A DNA stretch of 64,000 bases from Timema cristinae (GCA_039000515.1 JBCFYV010000012.1:121062556-121126555), one strand, 5' to 3'; positions 1-11,610 are shown, numbered from the stretch's first letter. Made by a program: numbers and translations. The notes: generated from the sequence alone by a model not told the origin.

Positions 1-185
1 TACAAGCTTTGTCAATAAGAATAATAAAGTTTCAAATAAATATTCATGTTAAATTTTTCTGTTCCTCACAGCTATGACCATTACAAATGTTTATACAGCC
101 CTAGAGTTGTTTGTTTAACAAATGTATTGGCATGCTGAAAGAGGGAGATTTTAGCACAGACTTATTATATATACCCTTGTTACAG

Positions 186-3100
186 GCACTGAAGCTCCTG
201 ACAGGCTTAAGGATGTGACAGTGTATAACCTGGCCACACAGACGACCAACCTCTCCTTCGCAACTATGGGGTACCTAAAGAGGTACCACCTGCTGCCTGG
301 GACTGGCGTGCCCATCAAGGGTGAGTGTGAACCTTACAATGTCTCAAAAATATGGACAGGAACAAGTGTTGGAATGCTGACTTTTTGGAAGAGCTTGAAT
401 ACAGTCAGACCTCCATGTATTGAAGATGATGGTTGGATGTTTAGGAATTATATTTATTACACATGATATTGTGTAGTCTATTGTATATAGAAATATTTGC
501 TAGTCAATGCACTCATTATAAGTGAATATGAATCTCATTATGTACAAGACATCCCAAACACACATTGTTGATTAGAGAGTGAAACAATGGTGAGCATAAA
601 CCGCTGGTTTAGAGATGCTGAAACAAAGTGAACCTGATTTATAGAGGAGGGGGGGTGAGAGGAATGGGGAGACAATGACCAAACATTTCCTTCTTACTCT
701 TGTGACATCTTCATTCTATATTTTCTCAATCGTTTTTCTTATACCATCGTCATTTGAAAGAGTGGGGAACCCGATTTGTCTTGAAAAAAATTTATATATA
801 TAATTTTTTTTCAATATAATATATTTATTATAGAAATAGTTTTTTATATAATGTGACGAGGATTCACCAAAACTTCAATTGATAGTTTTTCGATATATGG
901 GTATATTATATATCTATTATAAACAATTTTTTTTATGTAATGTTATGAGGATTCGCCAAAACTTTGATACATAGAGAATTTGAATCTACAGAAGTTCAAT
1001 ATATGGATGTCCCACTGTATATAATGTCTTGTGAGTGTTTAGTAGGTTTGTTGACTCAAAGTGTATACATGGTGCATGGTTGTATTGCTAGACACTTTGA
1101 TTTGAGGTAAATAAAATGTTGGATTTTTGTTATAAAAAGTTGATAATAAAATGCTTTTCTGTCTTCAGAACCGGCTCTAGTGTACTATCTGTGTTCAGGA
1201 CCTGCTCTAGGGTACTATCTGTGTTCAGGACCAGCTCTAGGATACTATTTGTGTTCAGGACCTGCTCTAGGTACTATCTGTGTTCAGGACCAGCTCTAGC
1301 GTACTATCTGTGTTCAGGACCTGCTCTAGGATACTATCTGTGTTCAGGACCTGCTCTAGTGAACTATCTGTGTTCAGGACCTGCTCTACGTACATCTGTG
1401 TTCAGGACCTACTCTAGGATACTATGTGTTCAGGACCTGCTCTAGGATACTATCTGTGTTCAGGACCTGCTCTAGTGTACTATCTGTGTTCAGGACCTGC
1501 TCTAGGATACTATCTGTATTCAGGACCTGCTCTAGGATACTATCTGTGTTCAGGACCTACTCTAGGATACTATTTGTGTTCAGGACCTGCTCTAGGTACT
1601 ATCTGTGTTCAGGACCAGCTCTAGAATACTATCTGTGTTCAGGACCTGCTCTAGAATACTATCTGTGTTCAGGACCTGCTCTAGTGTACTATCTGTGTTC
1701 AGGACCCGCTCTAGGATACTATTTGTTCAGGACCTGCTCTAGTGCACTATCTGTGTTCAGGACCTGCTCTACCGTACTATCTGTGTTCAGGACCTGCTCT
1801 AGGATACTATCTGTGTTCAGGACCTACTCTAGGATACTATGTGTTCAGGACCTGCTCTAGATACTATCTGTGTTCAGGACCTGCTCTAGGTACTATCTGT
1901 GTTCAGGACCTGCTCTAGGATACTATCTGTGTTCAGGACCTGCTCTAGGTACTATCTGTGTTCAGGACCTGCTCTAGGGTACTATCTGTGTTCAGGACCT
2001 GCTCTAGGTACTATCTGTGTTCAGGACCTGCTCTAGGTACTATCTGTGTTCAGGACCTGCTCTAGGTACTATCTGTGTTCAGGACCTGCTCTAGGATACT
2101 ATCTGTGTTCAGGACCTGCTCTAGGTACTATCTGTGTTCAGGACCTGCTCTAGTACTATCTGTGTTCAGGACCTGCTCTAGGACTATCTGTGTTCAGGAC
2201 CTGCTCTAGGTACTATCTGTGTTCAGGACCTGCTCTAGGATACTATCTGTGTTCAGGACCTGCTCTAGGATACTATCTGTGTTCAGGACCTGCTCTAGGA
2301 TACTATCTGTGTTCACTATCTGTGTTCAGGACCTGCTCTAGTGGTACTATCTGTGTTCAGGACCTGCTCTAGTGTACTATCTGTGTTCAGGACCTTGCTC
2401 TAGGTACTATGTGTTCAGGACCTGCTCTAGATACTATCTGTGTTCAGGACCTGCTCTAGGTACTATCTGTGTTCAGGACCTCTCTAGGTACTATCTGTGT
2501 TCAGGACCTGCTCTAGTTACTATCTGTGTTCAGACCTCTCTTGGATACTATCTGTGTTCAGGACCTGCTCTAGGATACTATCTGTGTTCAGGACCTGCTC
2601 TAGGATACTATTGTGTTCAGGACCTGCTTAGGATACTATTGTGTTCAGGACCTGCTCTAGGTACTATCTGTGTTAGGACCTGCTCTAGGATACTATTGTG
2701 TTCAGGACCTGCTCTAGGATACTATCTGTGTTCAGGACCTGCTCTAGGTACTATCTGTGTTCAGGACCTGCTCTAGGATACTATATGTGTTCAGGACCTG
2801 CTCTAGGTACTATCTGTGTTCAGGACCTGCTCTAGGTACTATCTGTGTTCAGGACCTGCTCTAGGTACTATCTGTGTTCAGGACCTGCTCTAGGTACTAT
2901 CTGTGTTCAGGACCTGCTCTAGGTACTATTGTGTTCAGGACCTGCTCTAGGATACTATCTGTGTTCAGGACTGCTCTAGGGTACTTCTGTGTTCAGGACC
3001 TGCTCTAGGTACTATCTGTGTTCAGGACCTGCTTAGGTACTATCTGTGTTCAGGACCTGCTCTAGGTACATCTGTGTTCAGGACCTGCTCTAGGTACTAT

Positions 3101-5090
3101 TGTGTTCAGGACCTGCTCTAGGTACTATCTGTGTTCAGGACCTGCTCTAGGTACTATCTGTGTTCAGGACCTGCTCTAGTACTATCTGTGTTCAGGACCT
3201 GCTCTAGGTACTATCTGTGTTCAGGACCTGCTCTAGGTACTATCTGTGTTCAGGACCTGCTCTAGGATACTATCTGTGTTCAGGACCTGCTCTAGGATAC
3301 TATCTGTGTTCAGGACCTGCTCTAGGTACTATCTGTGTTCAGGACCTGCTCTAGGACTATCTGTGTTCAGGACCTGCTCTAGGTACTATCTGTGTTCAGG
3401 ACCTGCTCTAGGTACTATCTGTGTTCAGGACCTGCTCTAGTGTACTATTGTGTTCAGGACCTGCTCTAGTGTACTATCTGTGTTCAGGACCTGCTCTAGG
3501 TACTATCTGTGTTCAGGACCTGCTCTAGGTACTATCTGTGTTCAGGACCTGCTCTAGGTACTATCTTGTTCAGGACCTGCTCTAGGACTATCTGTGTTCA
3601 GGACCTGCTCTAGTGATACTATCTGTGTTCAGGACCTGCTCTAGGATACTATCTGTGTTCAGGACCTGCTCTAGTGTACTATCTGTGTTCAGGACCTGCT
3701 CTAGGTACTATCTGTGTTCAGGACCTGCTCTAGGATACTATCTGTGTTCAGGACCTGCTCTAGGTACTATCTGTGTTCAGGACCTGCTCTAGGATACTAT
3801 CTGTGTTCAGGACCTGCTCTAGTGTACTATCTGTGTTCAGGACCTGCTCTAGGGTACTATCTGTGTTCAGGACCTGCTCTAGGTACTATCTGTGTTCAGG
3901 ACCTGCTCTAGGTACTATCTGTGTTCAGGACCTGCTCTAGTGTACTATCTGTGTTCAGGACCTGCTCTAGGTACTATCTGTGTTCAGGACCTGCTCTAGG
4001 ATACTAATCGTGTATCAGGACCCCGCTCTAGGTACATACTGTCGTTCAGGACCAACTCTAGGAACTATCTGTGTTCAGGAACTCTCTAGGATACATCTGA
4101 TTTCAAGGACATGCTCAGGTACTAATTCGTGTTCAGGACCTTGCTCAGCTGTACTATCATGTGTTTCAGACCTGCTCTAAGGATACTACTATTGTTTCAG
4201 ACCTGTTTTAAATTATATCTGTGTTCTAGACACGCTCTATGTGATAACTATAATATGTTCCAGGACCTGCTACTCAGGTGTACTTATCTTTTCGGACCTG
4301 CTCTAGGTAACTGTGTTTCAGGACCTAGACTCTTAAGGATAGCTAATCTGTGTTCAGGACCTGCTGTCAGGTTACTCAATCTTGGGTCAGGACTCTACTG
4401 AGGATGACAGGAGTTAAGTCGAACCTTGGCTCTAGTTACTATCTGTGTTATGACCTGCTCTAGTGTACTATCTGTGTTCAGGACCGCTCTAGGTACTATC
4501 TGTGTTCAGGACCTGCTCTATGGTACTATCTGTGTTTCAGGACCTGCTCTAGGATATCTTGTCAGGCCTCTCTATACTATCTGTGTTCAGGACGCTCTAG
4601 GACTATCTAGTGTTCAGACCAGCTCTAATCTACTGTGTTCAGGACCTGCTCTAGGCACTATCTGTGTTCAGGACCTGCTCTAGTGTACTATGTGTTCAAC
4701 CTCTCTAGGTATATCTTGTTCAGACTCTCTAGTGTACTATCTGTGTTCAGGACCAGCTCAGGTACTATCTGTTCAGGACTGCTCTAAGTACTATCTTGTT
4801 CAGGACCTGCTCTAGGTACTATCTGTGTTCAGGACCTGCTCTAGGTACTATCTATTTCAGGACCTGCTCATAGCCATCTAGCATAATCTGTGTTCAGGAC
4901 TGCCTAGTGTATATCTTGTCGGAGCTAGCACAGGTCAGACTGCTCTGACTATCTGTGTCAGAGCTGGGGATACGGATGCCCCTGAGCTGAAGGAGTCGGA
5001 GGGAAGCAGTCGAGCCCCTGTCATCATCGCAAGGTCCCCAGCAAGATACTGGACATCACGACACTCAAACAACAGCCCAAACTGCTCTGA
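186..5090 (+). CDS. C-terminal two exons of a gene, possibly STIL/Ana2-like (partial)
   Basis: Two plus-strand exons belong together by phase. Exon 186-320 follows a TTACAG acceptor, ends at a GTGAGT donor and is open throughout. It includes LSFATMGYLKRYHLLPGTG. The second exon runs from about 4964, after GTCAGAG, to a TGA at 5088-5090. Both sides of the intron are phase 1. The last exon begins AGDTDAPELKESEG and ends KILDITTLKQQPKLL, but the two halves lie in different frames: one base appears to be missing near 5030, in a stretch next to obviously noisy repeat sequence. The pattern S-x-A-T-x-x-Y-L-x-R-Y-x-L-L and a C-terminal leucine-rich PKL tail remind me of the STAN motif and C-terminus of STIL/Ana2, which help build the centriole cartwheel with SAS-6. 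That match is from memory and tentative. Upstream exons lie outside the window. Confidence 0.55.
780..1010. repeat. AT-rich stretch with a diverged ~105-bp duplication
   Basis: Two related segments, each holding GAGGATTC(A/G)CCAAAACTT after a poly-T/TATA run, lie near 855-880 and 945-970. This is intron sequence of the upstream gene. No terminal structure of a transposon was seen. Confidence 0.35.
1160..4963 (+). repeat. 29-30 bp minisatellite, about 125 copies
   Basis: A tandem array of the unit TACTATCTGTGTTCAGGACC + TGCTCTAGG (29 bp), with 30-bp versions reading CTCTAGGATAC or CTCTAGTGTAC at the junction. Length divided by period gives roughly 125-130 copies. Copies are very uniform from about 1200 to 3990. 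From about 4000 to 4960 they decay abruptly, with many one-base indels. The array fills nearly all of the last intron of the upstream gene and merges with the final 3' splice site. Because 30 bp is a multiple of three, long reading frames with 10-residue repeats appear in it; they are a by-product and not evidence of a protein. Confidence 0.95.
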
Positions 5091-5395
5091 ACTTATCTCT
5101 AGTTACCAATGGGGAAACTTTACAATTGGATACAAACATTTACAAATCTAATATCATACAAACTCGGAATTACGTCATAAAAGAGGACAATTTCCATCCG
5201 AACTTGAATCGAATGTATGAAATATTCCCAAAGCTGAATCAAAGTGAGAATATTTTTTATCAATTGTTTTATATTTTTAAAATTATTATATTGTGCTTAT
5301 TTGTATAGTTTATTGTAGTAAGTTAACATATAAAATATTTCACTATAATCTGATAAATCAAGGTGTTATCACTACATGCATTCATTTACTTCGCA

Positions 5396-5935
5396 CCTGC
5401 AGTCTAATGTGCTACTCTCGCAGTAGACTAGATTGCTGATGACAGGGAGATAGGCTCGAATCTTGGGTCAGGTTACTGAGGATGACAGGGAGTTAAGCTC
5501 GATCTTGGGTCAGGTTTACTGAGGATGACAGGAGATTAAGGCTCGAATCTTGGAGTCAGGTTACTGAGGATGACAGGGAGATTAAGGCTTGAATCTTGGG
5601 TCAGGTTTACTGAGGATGACAGGAGATTAAGGCTCGAATCTTGGGTCAGGTTTACTGAGGATGACAGGAGATTAGGGCTTAATCTTGATCAGTTTATGAG
5701 GATGACAGGGAGATTAAGGCTCGAATCTTGGGGTCAGGTTTACTGAGGATGACAGGGAGATTAAGGCTCGAATCTTGGGTCATGTTTACTGAGATTTTTT
5801 TCCAGAATGGTTCTCCAATTTCCCTCCATACAAATGCAGGTACACTTTTCCCCTTACTAATCCTTAAAACCATTAGTGTAATTAGTACATAAGTGTAAAA
5901 TCCGAACGATAAGATGTGATGCTAAAAAAATACTT
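5396..5935 (+). mobile_element. tRNA-derived SINE (family A) with internal tandem expansion
   Basis: The 3' part matches the family A SINEs elsewhere in the window: a CCAGAATGGTTCTCCA block, then CATACAAATGCAGG, then CATTAGTGTAATTAGTAC and a decayed CCGAACG...GATG CTAA tail. The 5' part holds about eight tandem copies of the segment around the internal B-box. The remains of the 5' end (CTCGCAGTAGACTAG) are at 5415-5440. Confidence 0.75.
5440..5792 (+). repeat. ~46-bp tandem array made from the SINE B-box region
   Basis: About eight copies of a unit of the form ACTGAGGATGACAGGGAGAT + TAAGGCTCGAATCTTGGGTC + AGGTT. Each copy carries GGCTCGAATC, the counterpart of the pol III B-box (GGTTCGAATC) of the parent SINE. 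Copies vary by one- and two-base indels. The array sits inside an otherwise recognisable SINE. Confidence 0.85.
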
Positions 5936-6429
5936 CAGATCATTCTATACTATCAAGAACCTGGCGGTGCACAGGGTAACCACGCAATAAATATAATCAA
6001 AATTTTAAAATTACAGCTTTGAGGTACACATGTTTGGACACAGGGGCTACTGGTTTTAAAATGTCAGCCCTTTGCGTACGATAGATCACGCAACGCTCAT
6101 GACAGACAAACTCTTCGTTTCTATTACTATATATGAATATTAATCTGTAATGTACATAATAGCTCAAGACTGGCAATAATTGAGAATTTTAGCTGTTTGT
6201 ATTCATGTTGATAACTGTCAAAGCTTCACACCACTATTAACAAACCAACTCTCACTGCAAGAGACTGGAGATCAAGGTGGCCTTGTCAACTCCAAACACA
6301 CTTGATGACTCCACCTGGTTCAGGTGAAACCAGTGGTTGTATTAGTGTGGTCACAACACTTTCCACTCCTCCTATATTACCCAGGTAAGGTAGCATTCCA
6401 TCCTACTTTAATCCTAGGGAAATAAATCA
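5936..6429. other. No gene or clear repeat seen
   Basis: AT-rich sequence with no exon-like open frame, tandem repeat or inverted repeat that I can support. Confidence 0.5.
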
Positions 6430-6850
6430 TCATAATCATCAACTGTTTCCAGCCTGTGGCCGGGTCAGTTTAGTAAAATGCCTCCATCTTCTTTATCCTT
6501 CCATCATTCTTCCTACTTTAATGTCTTCCATTCTTCTTCTCCCACTTGCACACTTAATCTGCTCCTCCCATTCGGTCTTTTTCCTATATACTTCATTTCC
6601 AACCCAGTTAGTAATAATAACTACAATCTTAATCAGCGTGGTTAGCCCAATTTGTGAGAAAAATTCCTTTACCATCATTGTATTTGGCATCCTATTTTTT
6701 TCATCCTCATTACATGCCCATATCATCTCAGTCTTGCTTCTTCAACTACCTCATGTACTCCCTTATACCTCAACTCTTTCTCAGATAACTTCATTCCTAA
6801 TCTTGTTTCTCCTCGTGACAGCTAACATGCTCCTCACAAACTTTATTCCC
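6430..6850 (-). mobile_element. Decayed LINE 3' end
   Basis: The minus strand reads EVVEEARLR-YGHVMRMKK with stops and frame breaks. This is the conserved block near the C-terminus of many non-LTR retrotransposon ORF2 proteins (RLRWYGHVxRM). It ends near TGGCCGGGTCAGTTTAGTAA, which reads as a TK-TRPQAGNS-like terminus. The same block, amplified, occurs at 50860-51420. Confidence 0.65.
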
Positions 6851-6940
6851 ATGGCCTCCACTTTCCTAAATAAACTTACAAAATTAATAAAACAGATTAA
6901 AATTATTATTTTTAACGTACCAAAAATAATTAAATTCTTA

Positions 6941-7224
6941 TTGGTGACCTGGTGGTCTAGAGTAAGGTGTCAAACTTCTGTATTGGGGTTGGGGTTCAAT
7001 CCTCGGTCCCGGCACAGATTTATCTGATTACCAAACCCTTCCTTCACCTCTGACAAGACATCTTGTGAATGTGGGGAATGCCAGGCCTCCACCGTGGTTC
7101 GGATCCACGTTAAACTGTAGGTCCTCCATTACATCTCACAATCACCCTACCATTACACATTAGTGTAAGTGTGTATAACCCGAATGGGTAGTAAGACGCA
7201 GTGCTAATAATAATAATAATCATC
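6941..7224 (+). mobile_element. tRNA-derived SINE, family B, with 12-bp target duplication
   Basis: Starts TTGGTGACCTGGTGGTCTAG (A-box), with GGGTTCAATCCTCGG (B-box), then the family body CAGATTTATCTGATTACCAA and the tail CCGAATGGGTAGTAAGACGC followed by (TAA)n. ATTAAATTCTTA occurs at 6929-6940 and again at 7225-7236, a target-site duplication that fixes both ends. Confidence 0.9.
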
Positions 7225-7881
7225 ATTAAATTCTTAAGTTTTCAACAGAGGTGTGTACAACTTCAAAACTTTTGACCTGGGTTTATAAAAAATATTAGCT
7301 ATGACTTAGCTCTATAAAAAAAATCCAGAGGTTCGAAAAAAATATTCCATCTTTGACAATTACGAATCTTCACCAATAAAAACATTGACAGATAAAACAC
7401 ACATTTATTGGTAATTTTTTTCCAGAATGAGGTGTAAGTACTTTACAAACTATTGTTCATGATAAAAAAAATCTGAACTGATTGAATTAAATGTTGTGAT
7501 AGAAACTAGATTTATCAGCTTAGAACAAAGTATCGCAAACAACTGTACAATTTGTCATTTTCTAAATTATATTAAATTTCTTAAAGTAATATATATTCCA
7601 TCGACTTCACTTAAAATTGAGTAAATGTGTATTTGGCACAACCCTAGATAAATTTAGATTGCTGGCGGGAATTATTGTTTTCACCACTGTTACGGGTTTA
7701 TTGAAAATAGTGTCATTTAAAAATAAAATATCCCAAACAATTTATAGAAATGTTATAACAGAAGATAAGCTAAGTTCACAGATTAATTTATCTTTATTTT
7801 GGAGTTAATTTAAGTTTAACGTGTTGTGAAAATGCGACTAGATTTAGATCCTCATACCCTTGAAAAAAAAGTTAACATTTA

Positions 7882-8265
7882 GGCTGTATCAATAGTCTAC
7901 TTATGCGGCGTCGCGTTGGCTTGTGGCGTTGATAGCTGCATTGGCAATCATGTGACCAAGTGTAGATCTGTCCGAATAGTCTCAGACTAGACTGATGCAG
8001 TTTTCTCGAGGTCTTGGTAACCATGGATACGAAAGCTACGAGCCATGCGACGTTGGTGCGGTGTTTGACTAGCAATTGTTTTAGTATTATCGTTTCGTCT
8101 GTTGAGCACCGACTTACACAAATTATTCAGTAGGAAACAGCACTGTGGGCCCAAGTGTGTTGCCGTTCAAATAGTTTGATGCAGTCTTCACTATGAAAAC
8201 CGTGAAAAGTGTAAAATTATCAAGACTGCATCAAGTCAAGTGTACTTGACTATTAGGATACAGCC
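7882..8265. mobile_element. PIF/Harbinger-like MITE
   Basis: The 384-bp element has the terminal inverted repeat GGCTGTATC (7882-7890, and reversed at 8257-8265), extended imperfectly to ..AATAGTC. It is flanked on both sides by TTA (7879-7881, 8266-8268). A 3-bp TWA duplication and termini starting GG are typical of PIF/Harbinger. The interior holds repeated TGATGCAGT motifs in both orientations and no transposase. Confidence 0.75.
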
Positions 8266-8699
8266 TTAGTTACTATTCCTTTTTTCTATTCTGTTATATT
8301 CCTATTTCATATATTTTTGGTTCCTAAGTTTTCCACAAGATTCCAATTCAAGATTTAGGATCCAAATTAAAATAAGATTAGGATTTGTTAAATAGTTGAT
8401 TCAATAAATCTCTTAATTTGACGTATAGAATTAAATATTTTGTGATTGCAAAATTACTAAGATGTGCTAAACTCAAAAATATTTCAATATTGTGGGAAAG
8501 AGAAACAGGATAGCCACAAAAAAAAAACTTTAATTTTTCTTTCATCCAACAATTCATATTAAAATCCAAAAGGTTATTCTATTTTTCCTTCACCCTGTCT
8601 CTTTATCAAGCTGTCTTGGCACCGATATGATGTTTAAAATATTTATTGGCAGTAGTAAAGTAAAATGTTTAAAACAAACATTGTAAAAATGTTTGGACT

Positions 8700-8885
8700 A
8701 GTGTTATCTAGATATCAACTGTTTCCAGCTTTTGGCGGGGTCGCTTTAGTAACAGTAAACTGACTGTATCACCTCTTTTCTTTCACCAATCTTCTTCTCT
8801 CACTTGCATACTTTCTGTTATCTGCTGCTCCCATCTCTTGCTTGGTCTTTCTTGCACTTGTTCTTTATCCTTCAAAAAGTATATT
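8700..8885 (-). mobile_element. LINE 3'-end fragment
   Basis: On the minus strand the text reads approximately RKTKQEMGAADNRKYAS, then KATPPKAGNS before a stop. This is the usual shape of the extreme C-terminus of a non-LTR ORF2 (W..QI..., then KATDPKAG). Related to the copies at 6430-6850 and 12035-12255. Confidence 0.5.
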
Positions 8886-10389
8886 AAATAACATACTGGG
8901 TCTATCTGAGCCAATGTTTCGACCATCTTTCGAAAATAACCAAGAACTATTTATAAATCATAAATTGGTTCAAAGTGCCAAAATACCCACAACATACTAT
9001 ATGACCAATAAAATATAAATAAAATCAAACTTTGTTTTTCAACTGCTCATTTATTAAAAATTTGGATTTATTATAAAATAAAATGTTGATTTAACATATA
9101 TTTTCCTTTAGTAGAGTTATTTCAATTCCCAGTATTATGTAATAAAAATTTACCAAATAAATCGTCAAATAATAATCTAAAAAATTAAATCAATCATAGA
9201 TACATATTAATATGGCCCAGTTACAAAAATGATATAATCAAACAAATATATATTTCTGAGCAATGTTTGATTAGCTTATTATGTTTTGTTTAAATTATTG
9301 TGTGGGTCTATTTAAATGTGAGATATTGTTATGAAATAAAGTGCCATAATAATTTTGATAAACAAGCAAAATTATAATTGAAGAGTAAAATAAAGCTTAT
9401 CAAGTTGCCAGGTATGGGTTTGTATTTGTTGGTAAAATGTGTGAGCTTGAAAAAACGAATTCAACCCATCCTTAATTATTTGGTTTGGTAATTTTGTTTG
9501 TAACATATGTTGAAGATTTAATATGTGCATAAAATATTGGTGTAAACATAAAACAAAAAATAAATTATTTTCTAAATAAATAAATTAATGTTTCAATTTT
9601 TTTTATGTGACTTTTTGCACTGTCTTAATTCCTTGTTCAGAATGTGTAGAAAGAGGGCAGGGGTGTAGCGTCAGGGTAGACTATGAGACAGTCTCCCTGT
9701 ACCTTCTACTGGACAATCAAAAACAAATGAATACCTCTCAAATTATATTGTTTTTATCTTACACTTTCTCTATTGACTTGTTAACACACTTCATAGCAAT
9801 TTTTTTTTCTTTCGTCTTCTTGTTTAATATTCTCCCCCCTAGTCCAGGGGGGGCACTGCCATTAACCTCGAGAAAACAAGTTGCCACATTTAACTGGTGT
9901 TTAGATACTAGTTTAACATATTTGAGCGAGATTTCTTGTAATGTACCCGTGAGTTGTGCTTTGAAAAGTGTATTTTGTCACAATGTTTTACCACCAGTTT
10001 GGATTATACACATATGCACTAATTGCACTATTGTGTTGGTGATGAAGGTTCAATTTAGAGGAAGTATACTCTAATTTGTGTGGAGGGAGAGTGGAAAACC
10101 ACCTGATCTCCCAATCATCAGAAGTTGAGTGACGTCTTTTAAGACCCTTTGTGTTGTTGTAAACTTGAAGGATAAGGAACAGGTAGGCAAGGCCATCTTG
10201 GTTAGAAAAATGAAAGGTAGTTTAGTAACCGCTTAATTGCAGATTGAGATAAGTAATGGTTCAGTATTCAATGACAAACTTTGTACACAATTTGGCCTCC
10301 ATCTTTTTATATTTGCCATCACAGTCTTATTTCCTGCTTCACTTGTTTTAAAAGTCTATTCCCCATCCTCCTAAATGTACATAATTACT
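8886..10389. other. No gene seen
   Basis: AT-rich. A 155-codon open frame at 9607-10074 has no recognisable domain, biased codon use or splice context, and I do not call it a gene. No clear repeats. Confidence 0.5.
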
Positions 10390-10560
10390 TTCCTTCCATT
10401 ACTCGTTTCCAGTCTGGGTCAGTTTTTTTTTTCCAGACCATATATTTTACACTACCGGCTGGCTAGGCCTGTCATATATTCTGTTCACGATAGGTTTTTA
10501 CCTGGATGACAGTTCGAAAATCATATGTTTAGGTTTTGGGTTGCCAACACTTGTAAAAGA
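10390..10560. mobile_element. Fragment of a dispersed repeat (paired with 37020-37130)
   Basis: CTTCCATTACTCGTTTCCAG, then CCAGACCATATATTTTACAC and CTGGCTGGCTAGGCCTGTC-like text, recur at 37030-37120 next to a tRNA-like SINE. It is probably part of family C. Confidence 0.5.
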
Positions 10561-11286
10561 TCACAGTTTTGTTATAAATGTAAATATATTTAATTACCTG
10601 TTATATATTACATTTAAAATAACGTAAGCTTAAGTTTTCTCATACTATTTCATGTTTTAGATAATTTCTTTTTAACCCAACTCGAAACAATATTTTAAAC
10701 ATGATTAAAAGTACTTATTTTTCATTTTGGAACGTTACTGATTTTGTGTAATATAGAGCACACATCAATATCTTTTAGTACAGGCATCGTATTTACTTGG
10801 AAAAGAGAAAATTGTTGTCATTTTTTTACATACAATAAATGATTTCATGATTATTTTATCGTATTTTGAAATATTTAACTGAATAAAATATTTTCATCAA
10901 CTGCATGTCTGCATCATTGTAAAAAACTTGTTTATCGTTATGTTCAATCACATGGTTTAGATTCGTCAGTCGCCATTTTGAAGCTATGTTCGTTAGAAGT
11001 TTTTGTGAAAGTGGTATTAATATTTTTTTAAGGGGAATAAAACTATAAATAAACTTTGTGTCCGACCTCAAATAAATATATAAATAATATTTGCCTAAAT
11101 TACTGTGGTCAACTATCACATTAATATATTATCATCTGTTTTCATTACAGTGATTCAAAGTGATAGATGTCAGCTGTTGGCGTAGTGATATATTAGGGAT
11201 TACTTCTAGTAACATTTCGAGCTGTCAACCAGGTAAACTTAGCTCGTGAATGACTTCTAGCTTTATATGCCTTAAAATCTAACTTA

Positions 11287-11445
11287 AGACTAGGGCAGGC
11301 ACAAAATCCAGTCCCCAGCCGTTAATTCATCACCGCAAAAGGTAAAACCACATGTCAACATTTCGGCCATGCTGGGAATCGAACTCTGGACCCTTAGATC
11401 GGTAAACAGACATTCTACCAGCTGAGCTAAGGTGTCAGATGGCTG
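11287..11445 (-). mobile_element. tRNA-like SINE, family C
   Basis: Read on the minus strand: GACACCTTAGCTCAGCTGGT (A-box-like), then AGAGTTCGATTCCCAGCATG (B-box-like), then a shared body with CCAGTCCCCAGCCG on the plus strand. Copies occur at 19485-19545 and 37140-37310. Confidence 0.65.
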
Positions 11446-11610
11446 TCATAATAGATGCACATAATCTATGTGTAAAAAAATTAAATAACAAACTTGACAT
11501 CAAAAGCAATTTCGCCAATTTGTTTGACAAAAACAGGGACAACTCACAAAAAAAATTTAATTGAAACCTACAATACAAAAAAAAAATCTGCATTACAAAA
11601 TATATATATA

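Noticed and set aside
1116..4683. Long open frames with 10-residue repeats (YYLCSGPALG and LSVFRTCSRI) in the minisatellite
   Set aside because: The frames exist because 30-bp units are multiples of three. They break wherever a 29-bp unit occurs, several frames are open at once, and the array lies in an intron.
1160..4963. CRISPR-like array
   Set aside because: The repeats are directly adjacent with no unique spacers, and the context is an animal intron.
9607..10074. 155-codon ORF as a gene
   Set aside because: No recognisable domain, hydrophobic mixture expected from AT-rich DNA, no splice context or neighbouring exon.
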